NCBI GenBank assembly: GCA_963816795.1
Contig: CAWFLT010000017.1
Location: forward strand, 496,001-560,000
Reading direction: 5' to 3'
DNA: 64,000 bases
DNA from: CAWFLT01 sp963816795
GTDB lineage: Bacteria > Acidobacteriota > Vicinamibacteria > Vicinamibacterales > SCN-69-37
Shown: positions 19,082 through 27,715 of the stretch, piece after piece
How the letters are laid out: each line of letters begins with the position of its first letter
How positions within the stretch are numbered: the first letter of the stretch is position 1
Notes under the pieces: model-generated
The model's input: the letters and a program-made list of their open reading frames with translations, nothing else
Told to the model about the DNA's origin: nothing
The model's database searches: none
Translations under genes and position numbers: made by a program

Positions 19082-19752
19082 TTACTTGATCCGCCCGTGT
19101 AAATCGCCATCCCGACGACAGCGTCAATCCCCTCGGCATCGAGCGCCGCGACTTCCTCGAGGTCGCGAATGCCACCGGCCGCAATTAACTGCCGATCTGT
19201 CGCGGCGCGAAGCTCCAGTGCCGCGTTGCGATCCAGCCCGCCGAGCATGCCCTCGCCGTCGACGAGCGTTGCGAGAAAGGCCCCGACGTGCGGCGAGAGG
19301 GCTCGAACGGCGTCGACCGCGCGGACAGGAACCGCCGTCTTCCATCCGTGAATGACGACCTGCCCGCCGCGGCTGTCGACGGCGGCGATGAACGGTTCCT
19401 GGCCGAGGGCGTCTGCGAAGGCCTGCGCCTGATCGACGCGTACGCCACTGGCGTCGAACAGCGCGCTCCCGACGATGACGCGTCGAGCGCCGTCGTCGAA
19501 CCGCGCGCGCGCAGCGTCGGTCGTTCGGATGCCGCCGCCGACCTGACACGGCAGCGCACGGCAGATTCTGCGGACGAGCGCGTCGTTCCGGCCGCGTACC
19601 CATCGCCGCGTCGAGATCGATCACCTGCACGATCGGATACGACGAGAACTTGTCGATCCAGCCTCGACGTCATCCGTCTCGAACGCGAGCCGCTCGCCCT
19701 GCTCGAGCTGGACGACGCGACCGTCCATCAGATCGATCGAAGGAATCAGCAT
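19082..19752 (-). CDS. hisA: HisA, ProFAR isomerase (frame broken)
   Basis: This is the fourth step of histidine synthesis: it opens the ribose of ProFAR to give PRFAR in a (beta-alpha)8 barrel. The N-terminus MLIPSIDLMDGRVVQLEQGE contains the first catalytic Asp; VQVIDLDAAMG and AAGGIRDLEEVAALDAEGID, with VVGMAIYTG at the end, complete the barrel. At least four single-base frame changes break it (near 19650, 19605, 19260 and 19095). Restoring one G at 19095 gives a normal end at the TAA. It is the last gene of the his operon. Confidence 0.8.
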
Positions 19753-19762
19753 GCGGTAGCCC

Positions 19763-20528
19763 TTACCAGACGAGTCGCATCGGCACGCCGCGTGCCGCGA
19801 GAAACTGCTTCAGGTCGCGGACGGCGTGTTCGGAGAAATGAAAGACCGACGCCGCGAGCGCCGCGTCGGCGCGGCCCGCTGTGAACACCTCGGCGAAGTG
19901 TTCCGGCGAACCGGCGCCGCCAGACGCGATCACCGGAATTCGCACGGCGTCGCTGACGGCCGGCCGTGAGCTCGCAGTCGAATCCCGCCCGTCGTGCCGT
20001 CGCGATCGATCGACGTCAGCAGGATCTCGCCGGCGCCGCGGCTGGCGGCTTCGCGCGCCCAGTCGACGGCGCCTCGAGTTTCGAGCGCCGTGCCGCTGCG
20101 GCTGAGGACCTCGTAACCGCTCGCTGCCCGGCGCGCGTCGATGGCGACGACGACCGCCTGGCTGCCGTAGAGCCCGGCGAGACGCGTGATCAGTTCCGGA
20201 TCTCTGAGCGCCGCGCTGTTGATGCTGACCTTGTCCGCGCCCGCTTCCATCACCGCTCGCGCATCGTCGAGCGATCGGATCCCGCCGCCGACCGTGAGCG
20301 GGATGAAGAGCCGTCCTGGAGACGTCGCGGATCGTGTCGAGCGAGGGCGCCGCGGCCTTCGAGCGTCGCCGTGACGTCGAGGACGACCAGCTCGTCGATG
20401 CCCTCGGCGTTGTAGCGCGCCGCCAGCTCGGCCGGGCTCGCCGGCATCGCGAAGGCCCTCGAAGTTGACGCCCTTGACGACCTGGCCGTCGCGGACGTCG
20501 AGGCACGCGATGATGCGACGGCCAGCAT
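19763..20528 (-). CDS. hisF: HisF, IGP synthase cyclase subunit (frame broken)
   Basis: HisF joins ammonia from HisH with PRFAR to make imidazole-glycerol phosphate and [25 protein letters not shown] holds the general-acid Asp, and [13 protein letters not shown] the second catalytic Asp. [40 protein letters not shown] and [19 protein letters not shown] complete the barrel. Breaks occur near 20515, 20330 and 19970, between otherwise perfect segments, which favours sequence error. It is spaced 10 bp from hisA and abuts hisH. Confidence 0.82.
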
Positions 20529-21147
20529 GGGCGTCCGGCCTCGCCTCGCCAGCGCGAGGAAGTTCGCGAGCAGCCGGAGCCCGGTCGCGCCGGATTTCTC
20601 GGGATGAAACTGCGACGCCGACGACGCGATCGCGCTCGACGACCGCCGAGAACGTCTGCGCCGTGCGTCGTCGTCGCCGTCGTGTCGTCGACGACCGGCG
20701 CCGCGAAGGAGTGCGTGAAGTACGCGGACGCGCTCGGTGGCAGGCCGTCGAGCAGGCGCGAGAGCCTGCGGCGTCGGTGCCAGCGTGTTCCAGCCGACGT
20801 GCGGCACCTTGACGTCGCCGCTGAGCTCGAAGCAGCGGCCGGCGAATACGCCGAGGCCAGGCGAGGTCAGGCGCTTCGTCGCTGCCGTCGAAGAGCCACT
20901 GCAGGCCCGAGACAGATGCCGAGCAACGGCCGCCCGCGTCGATCGCGTCGCCGGATGGCGCTGCGCCAGTCGGCGTCGATCGCGCGCCGTCGCGGCGAAG
21001 TGTCCGACGCCAGGGATGACGATGGCGCCCGCGCCATCGAGGCCCGCCGGCGAGTCGACCAGGCGCACGTCCGCCCCAACCGCGACGCAGGCCTTGGCGA
21101 CCGACGTCAGATTGCCGGCGCCATAGTCGATGAGCGCGACCGGTCAC
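20529..21147 (-). CDS. hisH: HisH, IGP synthase glutaminase subunit (frame broken)
   Basis: This class I glutamine amidotransferase supplies ammonia to HisF. The start is a GTG overlapping the hisB stop (GTGA). [18 protein letters not shown] opens the fold. [10 protein letters not shown] is the oxyanion strand, and LLGICLG carries the nucleophilic Cys, continued by [14 protein letters not shown]. The C-terminal part includes the catalytic-His region before [14 protein letters not shown]. Several frame changes occur, the first only a few bases after the start. The exact stop is unclear, so the left boundary is approximate. Confidence 0.75.
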
Positions 21148-21723
21148 AGCAGTCCCTTCGTCGACGGCAGCATCCGCGCGAGCCGGCGGTCGCGCGCGCA
21201 CGCGACGCGCAGCGCGCGGGCGAACGCCTTGAAGATCGCCTCGATCTGGTGATGACTCGACCGGCCGTACAGCACCTTCAGGTGCACGTTGGCGCGCGCG
21301 GCCGCCGCGAAGCCCTCGAAGAAGTCCTGCACGAGCTCGGTCGGCAGATCGCCGACCTTTTTCGCCGCCAGGCGGAGATCGACGACGGCGAAGCGGCCGG
21401 CCGGAGAGATCGATCGCCGCGACGGCGAGCGTCTCGTCCATCGGCATCACGAAGTAGCCGGCGCGGTTGATGCCGCGCTTCGTGCCGAGCGCCTCGCGGC
21501 ACGGCCTCGCCGAGCGCGATGCCGACGTCTTCGACCGTGTGATGCGCGTCGACGTCGAGATCGCCGCGTGGCGTCGATGGTCGAGATCGAAGCCGCCGTG
21601 CCGCGCGACGAGCTCGAGCATGTGGTCGAGAAAGCGGATGCCCGTCCTGACCGCGTACGCCCGCGGCCGTCGAGATTCAGGCGCAACCGAATCTGCGTTT
21701 CGGTGGTGCGGCGATCAATTCGG
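21144..21723 (-). CDS. hisB: HisB, imidazoleglycerol-phosphate dehydratase (frame broken)
   Basis: This is the single-function dehydratase; there is no phosphatase domain. [17 protein letters not shown] is the typical start; [15 protein letters not shown] holds metal-binding His residues. [19 protein letters not shown] and the C-terminal [17 protein letters not shown] with its metal-ligand HH pair follow. A separate histidinol-phosphatase is therefore needed and is not in this operon. The start is near the hisC stop but no clean start codon is visible, so the right edge is approximate. Two or more frame changes are present. Confidence 0.78.
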
Positions 21724-22827
21724 GCGCGACGCAAGGATGTCCTCCAGCTCGGCGAGACAGGTCTGCGTGTGCGTCGACGACGCCGGCGGTGATGCGGATG
21801 CAGCCGGCGCAGCCCGGCGACGCGGATCGATCGCGGATGAGGATGCCGCGGGCGGCGAGCTCGGCGACGATGGCAGACGCATCGGGTCCCGACGCGCATC
21901 AGGACGAAGTTGGCTTCGCTCGGCCAGTACGTGAAGCCGCGCTGCTCGCAGAACTCGTAGAGCAGCCGGCGCGACTCTACGGACTGGCCGACGTACCAGT
22001 CGAGATACGCCGGATCGTCGATCGCCGCGCCGAGCGCGCGCACGGCCGCGATGTTCACGCTGTACGGCGGCAGGAGCCGCCGAAGCGGCGCGAGCGTGTC
22101 CGGATGCGCGACGAGCGCGCCGACGCGCAGCGCCGCGAGGCCGTGCGCCTTCGCGAACGTGCGGCCGACGATCAGATTGCGATGACGATCGAGCGCTGGC
22201 GCCGATGAAGGTGCGGCCGCTGAACTCCGCGTAGGCCTCGTCGACGAGCACGAGCGCGTGCGGCGCCGCCGCGGCAATCTGCTCGACGGCACCGGCAGGA
22301 ATCGCGAGACCGGTCGGGTTGTTCGGATCGGTGAGATAGATCGACGCGTGTCGTCGCTGGTGATCGCCGCCAGGATCGTCGTCGAGCGGAAACCGGAAAT
22401 CGGCTTCCGGCGCGATGTGAATGTCCGCGAGCCCGACGCCCTGCGCACACGCGGCGTACATCTCGAACGCCGGTTCGACGATCAATGCTGACGGGGCCTG
22501 GCCCCGTGGCGAAGCCGGGCCTGACCCGTCGGTCGTGAGCCCGGCTCGGGCTGCTGACGCCGCGAGCCTGGCCCCTGCCGCCGCCAAACTGGGCGACGAC
22601 GTGCAGTCCTTCGTCGAGGCCGTTGGTCAGCTGCACCCAGCCGGGCGCGACGTCGAAGTACCGCTCGCGTCGCCGCGTGATCTCGGCGTAGTCCGGGATA
22701 GACGCCGACGTCCTCGCGCGCGATGGATCGGAGCGCCGTCGAGCACGGCCGGCGAACAGCCGGCGGTGTTCTCGTTGAAGTGCAGTCGCGAGACCATGCG
22801 GACGTGCGGCGGCTTGACGTAGCTCAT
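21715..22827 (-). CDS. hisC: HisC, histidinol-phosphate aminotransferase (frame broken, repeat inside)
   Basis: This PLP aminotransferase of fold type I converts imidazole-acetol phosphate to histidinol phosphate. The start [20 protein letters not shown] overlaps the hisD stop (ATGA). QLTNGLDEGLHVVA, EPAFEMYAACAQGVGLADIH, YLTDPNNPTGLA and VLVDEAYAEFSG follow. The PLP Lys is in VGRTFAKAHGLAALRVGALV. The stretch between GLDEG and EPAFEMY is roughly 20 residues longer than usual and contains a GC-rich palindrome (22490-22542), an apparent repeat insertion. Several frame changes, probably sequencing errors, are also present. Confidence 0.8.
22490..22542. repeat. REP-like palindrome within hisC
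   Basis: ACGGGGCCTGGCCCCGT is a perfect 17-bp palindrome. A second arm, GGGCCTGACCCGTC, follows and can pair with its left side. It lies where HisC normally has only a short loop. Confidence 0.65.
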
Positions 22828-24148
22828 CGGAGCCTCGCTTCCACCGACGCCGCGTGCGTCGTCAGTCCTTCCGCGTCGGCGAGCGCCACGACGGCGGGCC
22901 CGATGGCGCGGATGCCGCGGCGTGTCAGGGTCTGCACGGTGAACGTCCGGACGAAGTCGGCGGCGCTGAGGCCGCCGCGAAAGCGCGCCGCGCCGCCGGT
23001 CGGCAGCACGTGATTCGATCCGGTGCAGTAGTCGCCGGCCGCCTGCGCGCTCCAGCCGCCGACGAAGATCGTGCCGGCGGCGCGGAAGTGGCGGACGTCG
23101 CCGGCGCGGTCGCAGACGAGGTGTTCCGGCGCGAGGCGATTGACGAGCTCGATCGCCTCGCTCCGGGTGCGCGCGACGACGATGGCGCCGTTGCGCGCGA
23201 AGCGCGTGGCGCGCCGGGCCTGCCTGTCGGCGTGCGCGCGCGAAGTTGCGCGCGCACGGCCGTCCGCGAGCGGCCGCCGTCGTCGTGACGAAGATCGCGC
23301 GCGCGGCCGGATCGTGCTCGGCCTGCGCGAGCAGATCCGCGCGCGATCCAGTCGGCACGGCCGGCGATCGGCGAAGACGACGATCTCGCTCGGCCCGGCA
23401 TGGAAGTCGATCGCGCAGTCGGCGGCGACGAGCGCCTTCGCGGCCGCGACCCAGGCGTTGCCGGGGCCGACGATCTTGTCGACGCGCGCGATCGACTCGG
23501 TGCCGTAGGCGAGCGCGGCGATCGCCTGCGCGCCGCCGATCGGCAGGACGCGTCGTGACGCCGGCCTCGACGCGCCGCGCAGAGCACGGCGGGCGCCGGC
23601 CGCGGGCAGACGACGATGATCTCGCGCACGCCGGCGACGCGCGCCGGGACGACGGTCATGAGCAGCGTCGACGGCAGCGGGATAGCGACCGCCGGGCACG
23701 TAGCAGCCGACGCGGGCGAGCGGCTGGACGCGCTGCTCGATCCGGACGCCGGGCCGGACCGTGACGGCGAACGGGCGCGGCCGCTGTGCGGCCGCGACCG
23801 CCGGATGTGCTTGAGCGCCGTCCGGATGGCGCGCCTCACGTCAGCCGGCGTCGCGCGCCACCCGGCCTCGAGCTGCCGCTTGGAAAGCGCCAGTTTCTGC
23901 ACGTTCTTCTGAGGCCTGTCCCCGAAACGGCCGTTTCTGTGGAAAACAGGCCCGTCCCCTAAAACTGGCCGCCAGCTGACGAGCCGTCGAGCTTCTGCGT
24001 CCACTGGCGCACGGCGGCGTCGCCGCGGCGGCGGACGTCGGCGACGATGCGGGCGGCGGTGCGCGCGACGCGCCGGGTCGCGCGCGACGATCGCGCGCGA
24101 CCAGGCGGTGCGACGGCGGCGCGATCGGTGGACGTCGATGATCCGCAT
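22824..24148 (-). CDS. hisD: HisD, histidinol dehydrogenase (frame broken, repeat inside)
   Basis: This zinc enzyme oxidises histidinol to histidine in two NAD-dependent steps. The start ATG overlaps the hisG stop. [40 protein letters not shown] and [13 protein letters not shown] are diagnostic. APEHLVCD and [20 protein letters not shown] provide zinc and substrate ligands. Near residue 60 a REP-like insert (23912-23967) reads an in-frame TAG (AGGQF-stop), after which the normal helix [16 protein letters not shown] resumes. Taken literally, HisD is truncated. Other frame changes look like assembly errors, but the insert is real sequence. Confidence 0.8.
23912..23967. repeat. REP-like element within hisD
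   Basis: Two direct copies of GGGGAC(A/G)GGCC on the minus strand flank the 14-bp palindrome GAAACGGCCGTTTC. The GGGGACAGGCC block resembles REP elements of many bacteria that are mobilised by RAYT transposases; no such gene is in the window. It introduces a stop in the hisD frame. Confidence 0.75.
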
Positions 24149-25037
24149 CACAGCACGATCTTGTTGAGCGGGTACTCGACGATGCCCTGGGCGCGCGCGG
24201 CCTTGAGGCGCGGAATCAGCTCGCGCACCGTGCGCTCTTCGATGATCGTGTTGACCGCCACCCAGTCGGCGTCGCTGAGCGACGAGATCGTCGGCCGCTG
24301 CAGCGCCGGCAGCAGCGCCAGAACCGCGTCGAGATCCGGCGCGCTGCACGTTCAGCATCAGGCCGACGCGGCCCTGCGCCTCGATCGCCGCCCGCAGCAG
24401 CAGCGCGAGGTTGTCGATCTTCGTGCGCTTCCACTGATCGGTCAGCGCCGCCGCGTTGGCGATGAGCTGCGTGTTCGACTCCATCACCGTGTCGATGATG
24501 CGCAGCCGATTGGCGCGCAGCGACGATCCGGTTTCGGTGACCTCGACGATCGCGTCGGCGAGCACCGGCGGCTTGACTTCGGTCGCGCCCCACGAGAACT
24601 CGACGTTGACCTGAACGCCGAGCCGCGCGAAGTACGCCTCGGTGACCCGCACGAGCTCGGTCGCGATCGTCCTGCCCTCGAGATCCTGCGGGCGTCTGGA
24701 ACGGCGAGTCCTCCGGCACGGCGAGCACCCACCGCACGCGGCCGAAGCTCTGCTTCGCGTAGACGAGATCGGCGATCGGCACGACCGCGGGCGCGTTCGG
24801 CGCGCCAGCGGCATGCTCGGCAATCCAGTCCTGGCCGGTGAGGCCCGCGTCGAGCACGCCGTCGGCGACGTACCGCGCCATCTCCTGCGCGCGGATCAGC
24901 ATGCACTCGATCTCGGGATCGTCGATCGTCGGGTAGTACGAGCGCGAGCTGAGGTAGATGTTGAATCCCGCGCGCGCGAAGAGCTGAACGGTCGCGTCCT
25001 GCAGCGATCCCTTCGGCAGACCGAGCTTCAGCGTCAT
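24148..25037 (-). CDS. hisG: HisG, ATP phosphoribosyltransferase, long form (frame broken)
   Basis: This is the first committed step, condensing ATP with PRPP. The start [20 protein letters not shown] is clear; [52 protein letters not shown] and [20 protein letters not shown] follow. About 296 residues ending [11 protein letters not shown] indicate the long form with a C-terminal ACT-like regulatory domain, which is normally inhibited by histidine and needs no HisZ. Frame changes lie near 24685 and 24345. The stop overlaps the hisD ATG. Confidence 0.85.
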
Positions 25038-25360
25038 CTCAGGACCTCGGCGTCAGAACGTTGGTGAAGCAGCTGCGCGTGCCGAGGTGGCAGACGTTGC
25101 CGTCTCCTTCGCGCCGCACCCGCATCAAGCGCGGTGTCTTCGTCGCAGTCGACCGCGATCGAGACGACCGCGAGCCGGTTGCCCGACGTCTCGCCCTTCC
25201 TCCACAGCGACTGCCGCGTGCGCGAGAAGAACGTGACGTAGCCCGTCGTGCGCGTTCCGGCGACGGCTTCGTCGTTCATGAAGCCCACCATCAGGACTTC
25301 GCTCGACTCGTCGTCCTGAATGACGGCCGGGATGAGGCCGTTCAGTTTTGAGTAGTCCAT
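25034..25360 (-). CDS. hisI: HisI, phosphoribosyl-AMP cyclohydrolase (frame break near end)
   Basis: This zinc/magnesium enzyme opens the purine ring of PR-AMP. It is the first structural gene of the operon, 41 bp after the attenuator. [46 protein letters not shown] and VDCDEDTAL carry the metal-binding Asp residues. The expected end [13 protein letters not shown], with two metal-binding Cys, is present but in another frame after a single-base change near 25130. No HisE domain is fused and no hisE lies nearby, so that function must be elsewhere. Confidence 0.85.
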   Translation of the reverse strand: MDYSKLNGLIPAVIQDDESSEVLMVGFMNDEAVAGTRTTGYVTFFSRTRQSLWRKGETSGNRLAVVSIAVDCDEDTALDAGAARRRRQRLPPRHAQLLHQRSDAEVLR

Positions 25361-25400
25361 CGCCCGTCCTGATGCGCCGGGCCGGATTCCAGTGGGGGCG

Positions 25401-25431
25401 AAAACACAAAACCCCGCCGGATCCGGCGGGG
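25401..25431 (-). terminator. his operon attenuator (rho-independent terminator)
   Basis: On the minus strand the perfect palindrome CCCCGCCGGATCCGGCGGGG is followed directly by TTTTGTGTTTT. It sits 31 bp after the His-leader stop codon and 41 bp before hisI, the position of an amino-acid attenuator. The leader segment CCGGCCGGTGG (25475-25485), just past the His codons, can pair with the terminator's left arm CCCCGCCGG and could act as antiterminator. Confidence 0.9.
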
Positions 25432-25462
25432 TCGCTGAAGAGACTGTGCTGTCAGTCGTCTG

Positions 25463-25531
25463 CTACGCGCAACTCCACCGGCCGGTCAGATGACAGTGAT
25501 GATGGTGGAGATGGTGGTGCCGCGCGAACAT
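25463..25531 (-). CDS. hisL: histidine leader peptide
   Basis: This is a 22-codon ORF starting Met-Phe-Ala-Arg, then HHHLHHHHCH, and ending at TAG. Eight of ten consecutive codons are His, far beyond chance. Followed by a short hairpin (GACTG/CAGTC arms) and a rho-independent terminator before hisI, it has the layout of the enterobacterial his leader: ribosome stalling on His codons when charged tRNA-His is scarce lets transcription read through. No ribosome site is visible. The best promoter places the start of transcription at or next to the ATG, so the leader may be translated from a leaderless end. Confidence 0.9.
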   Translation of the reverse strand: MFARHHHLHHHHCHLTGRWSCA

Positions 25532-25538
25532 CGGACAC

Positions 25539-25567
25539 AGACTACTGAGTGGAAGGGCGCATGTCAA
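25539..25567 (-). promoter_or_regulatory. likely his operon promoter
   Basis: A perfect TTGACA (minus strand, 25562-25567) is followed after exactly 17 bp by TAGTCT (25539-25544), a weak -10. Transcription would begin at or one base before the leader ATG at 25531. Confidence 0.5.
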
Positions 25568-25812
25568 ACATCAGGACAGGCCGGTAGGCACGGGCCCGAA
25601 CTGGGGGTCACGGCGAGAGCAAGTGGAACGTGCACTCCCGCGCCGGTCCGACTGGCGACGGGCCCGAGGCGTGGCGAGGTGAGGACACCCAGCGCCTGGA
25701 GATGCTAGAAGGCCGCGCGAGCGCCTTGCCCGAACGCTTCGCGAGTGGCCAGTCGCGGGCTGGCCCCACGCCTGCTGGACCGGGCGCTCAGGGCCAGCAC
25801 CTGCACGTCTCT

Positions 25813-27554
25813 TCAGTCTTTCGGCTTGCTCGCCTTCGCCGTATCGCCCCGCATGTCGGCGACGCCGAACGCCGTGCCGGTGATCGGATGGACCCAGATC
25901 GACTGCGCCGATCCCTGCGTGCCCTGCATGCGCACGTCGTGGCCGAGCGCCTTCAGTTTGGCGAGCGTGTCCGCGGAGACGCCGTTGCCTTCGATCGGCA
26001 GTCGATCCGGCAGCCACTGATGATGCGTTCGCGGCGCGTCGACGGCTTCGCGCCCGGTCAGGTTCCACGCCGTGACGTTCAGCACGACGTTGAGCACGGT
26101 GTTGATGATCGTGCGGCCGCCCGGCGATCCGGTGACGAGCACGACCTTGCCGTTGCGCGTGACGATCGTCGGCGTCATCGAGCTCAGCATGCGCTTGCCC
26201 GGCGCGATCAGGTTGGCCGGCGTGCCGATGTCGCCCGTGAGATCGGTCGTGCCCGGCTTCTTGTTGAAGTCGCCCATCTCGTTGTTGAGCAGGATGCCCG
26301 TGCCCTTGATGACGACGTGCGATCCGTAGCCGCCCTCGAGCGTGTAGGTGTTCGAGACGGCCATGCCGTCCTTGTCGATCACCGAGAAGTGCGTCGTCTC
26401 GTCCGGCTCGGACGCCTGCGGCACCGTGACGATGTCCTTGCCGAGCTCGACGCTGCTCGAGGCCTTGCCGGGACGAATCGTCTTCGCCAGATCTCGCGCG
26501 TGCGCTTTCGACGTCAGTCGTGGCGACGGGAATCTCGCCGAAGTCCGGATCGCCGAGGAAGCGCGCGCGATCGAGGAACGCGCGTCGCATCGCCTCGGCG
26601 ACCAGGTGCACCGCCTCGACCGAGCCGCGCGGCTTCTTCTGAATCTCGAGCGCCTCGAGCATGTTCAGCATCTCGATCAGCGCCACGCCGCCCGAGCTCG
26701 GCGGCGGCATCGAGATGATGTCGTGGCCGAGGAACGTGCCCTTGACCGGCGTGCGCTCCTTCGCGCGATAGCCGGCGAGATCGGCTTTGCTGATCAGGCC
26801 GCCGTTTGCCGCCATGTCCTCGGCGATGCGATCGGCGATCCAGCCGGTGTAGAACGCGTCCGGCCCGTCGGTCGCGATCGCCTTGAGGCGTCGCGGCCAG
26901 ATCCGGCTGAACGATGCCGATCGCCGGCCGCCCATGCGCCGCCGCCGGGCTTGCCGTACGCGGCGACCGAGGCGGGGAAGCGCTGCATCGGCCCGCCCTC
27001 GCGGACGCTCGTTGTTGAGCCCGCGCGCGAGCGACGCCGACATCGGGAAGCCCTTCTCCGCGAGCTCCGCGGCCGGCATGACGACGTCCTTCCACGGCAG
27101 CTTGCCGAACTTCTGGTGCGCGAGCGCCATGCCGCGCACGGTGCCCGGCACGCCCGGCGCGAGATAGCCGGCCGCCGTCAGGCGGCCGATCGATGTTCCC
27201 GTCCTGCGCCGAGATACATCGTCGGCGTCGCTTTTCCAGGCGCGACCTCGCGATAGTCGAACGTCGCCGCCCGCCCGTCGGGCGTGCGGACGATCATGAA
27301 GCCGCCGCCGCCGAGTTGCCGGCGGTCGGATACGTCACCGCCATCGCAAACGCCGTGGCCACCGCGGCGTCGACGGCGTTGCCGCCCCGGGCCAGGACCT
27401 CGGCGCCGAGGTCCGACGCGATGTCCGACGACGACACGACCAGCCCGGTCTTCGAGGCGACGCCCAGGTCGGTGGGCACGGCCTGAAACGCCCGCGTGGA
27501 CGGCACGAGCAGGGCGGCGGCGAGCGCGGCGGCGACGGTGAGTTGTTTGCGCAT
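25813..27554 (-). CDS. ggt: gamma-glutamyltransferase, secreted (frame broken)
   Basis: The start MRKQLTVAAALAAALLVPST is a signal peptide. The large subunit holds ASDLGAEVLARGGNAVDAAV and IGGGGFMIVRTPDGRAATFD. The self-cleavage and nucleophile Thr is in DETTHFSVIDKDGMAVSNTY. The small subunit includes GSPGGRTIINTVLNVVLNV and SSMTPTIV. The enzyme removes gamma-glutamyl groups from glutathione and related peptides in the periplasm. Four or more single-base frame changes (near 27310, 27180, 26970 and 26450) separate motif-perfect pieces. It lies upstream of the his leader on the same strand, and the ~245 bp between carry no gene. Confidence 0.85.
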
Positions 27555-27589
27555 GGCAGGTTCTCTGGGGAAAGACTAGCGCAAGCGAC

Positions 27590-27673
27590 GGTGCCGGGTG
27601 CTGGGTGCTCGGTGCCGGGTGCGCGACGAGGCGCGGCACCTGAGCACTGGCGAGCAGCCGTAGCACCCAGCGA
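27590..27673. repeat. 7-bp GTGCTGG array with inverted partner
   Basis: Heptamers GTGCCGG, GTGCTGG and GTGCTCG are followed by complementary GGCACC, GAGCACT and AGCACCC copies, making a hairpin-forming block between the diverging ggt and S9 peptidase genes. Confidence 0.7.
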
Positions 27674-27715
27674 GCCTGCTACGCAGTGCTACCATCGCCT
27701 CTTCTGGGAGGCCCT

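Noticed and set aside
25568..25812. small gene between ggt and the his leader
   Set aside because: Open frames here are short and Arg/Pro/Gly-rich, with no ribosome site or motif; I see only upstream sequence of the his promoter.
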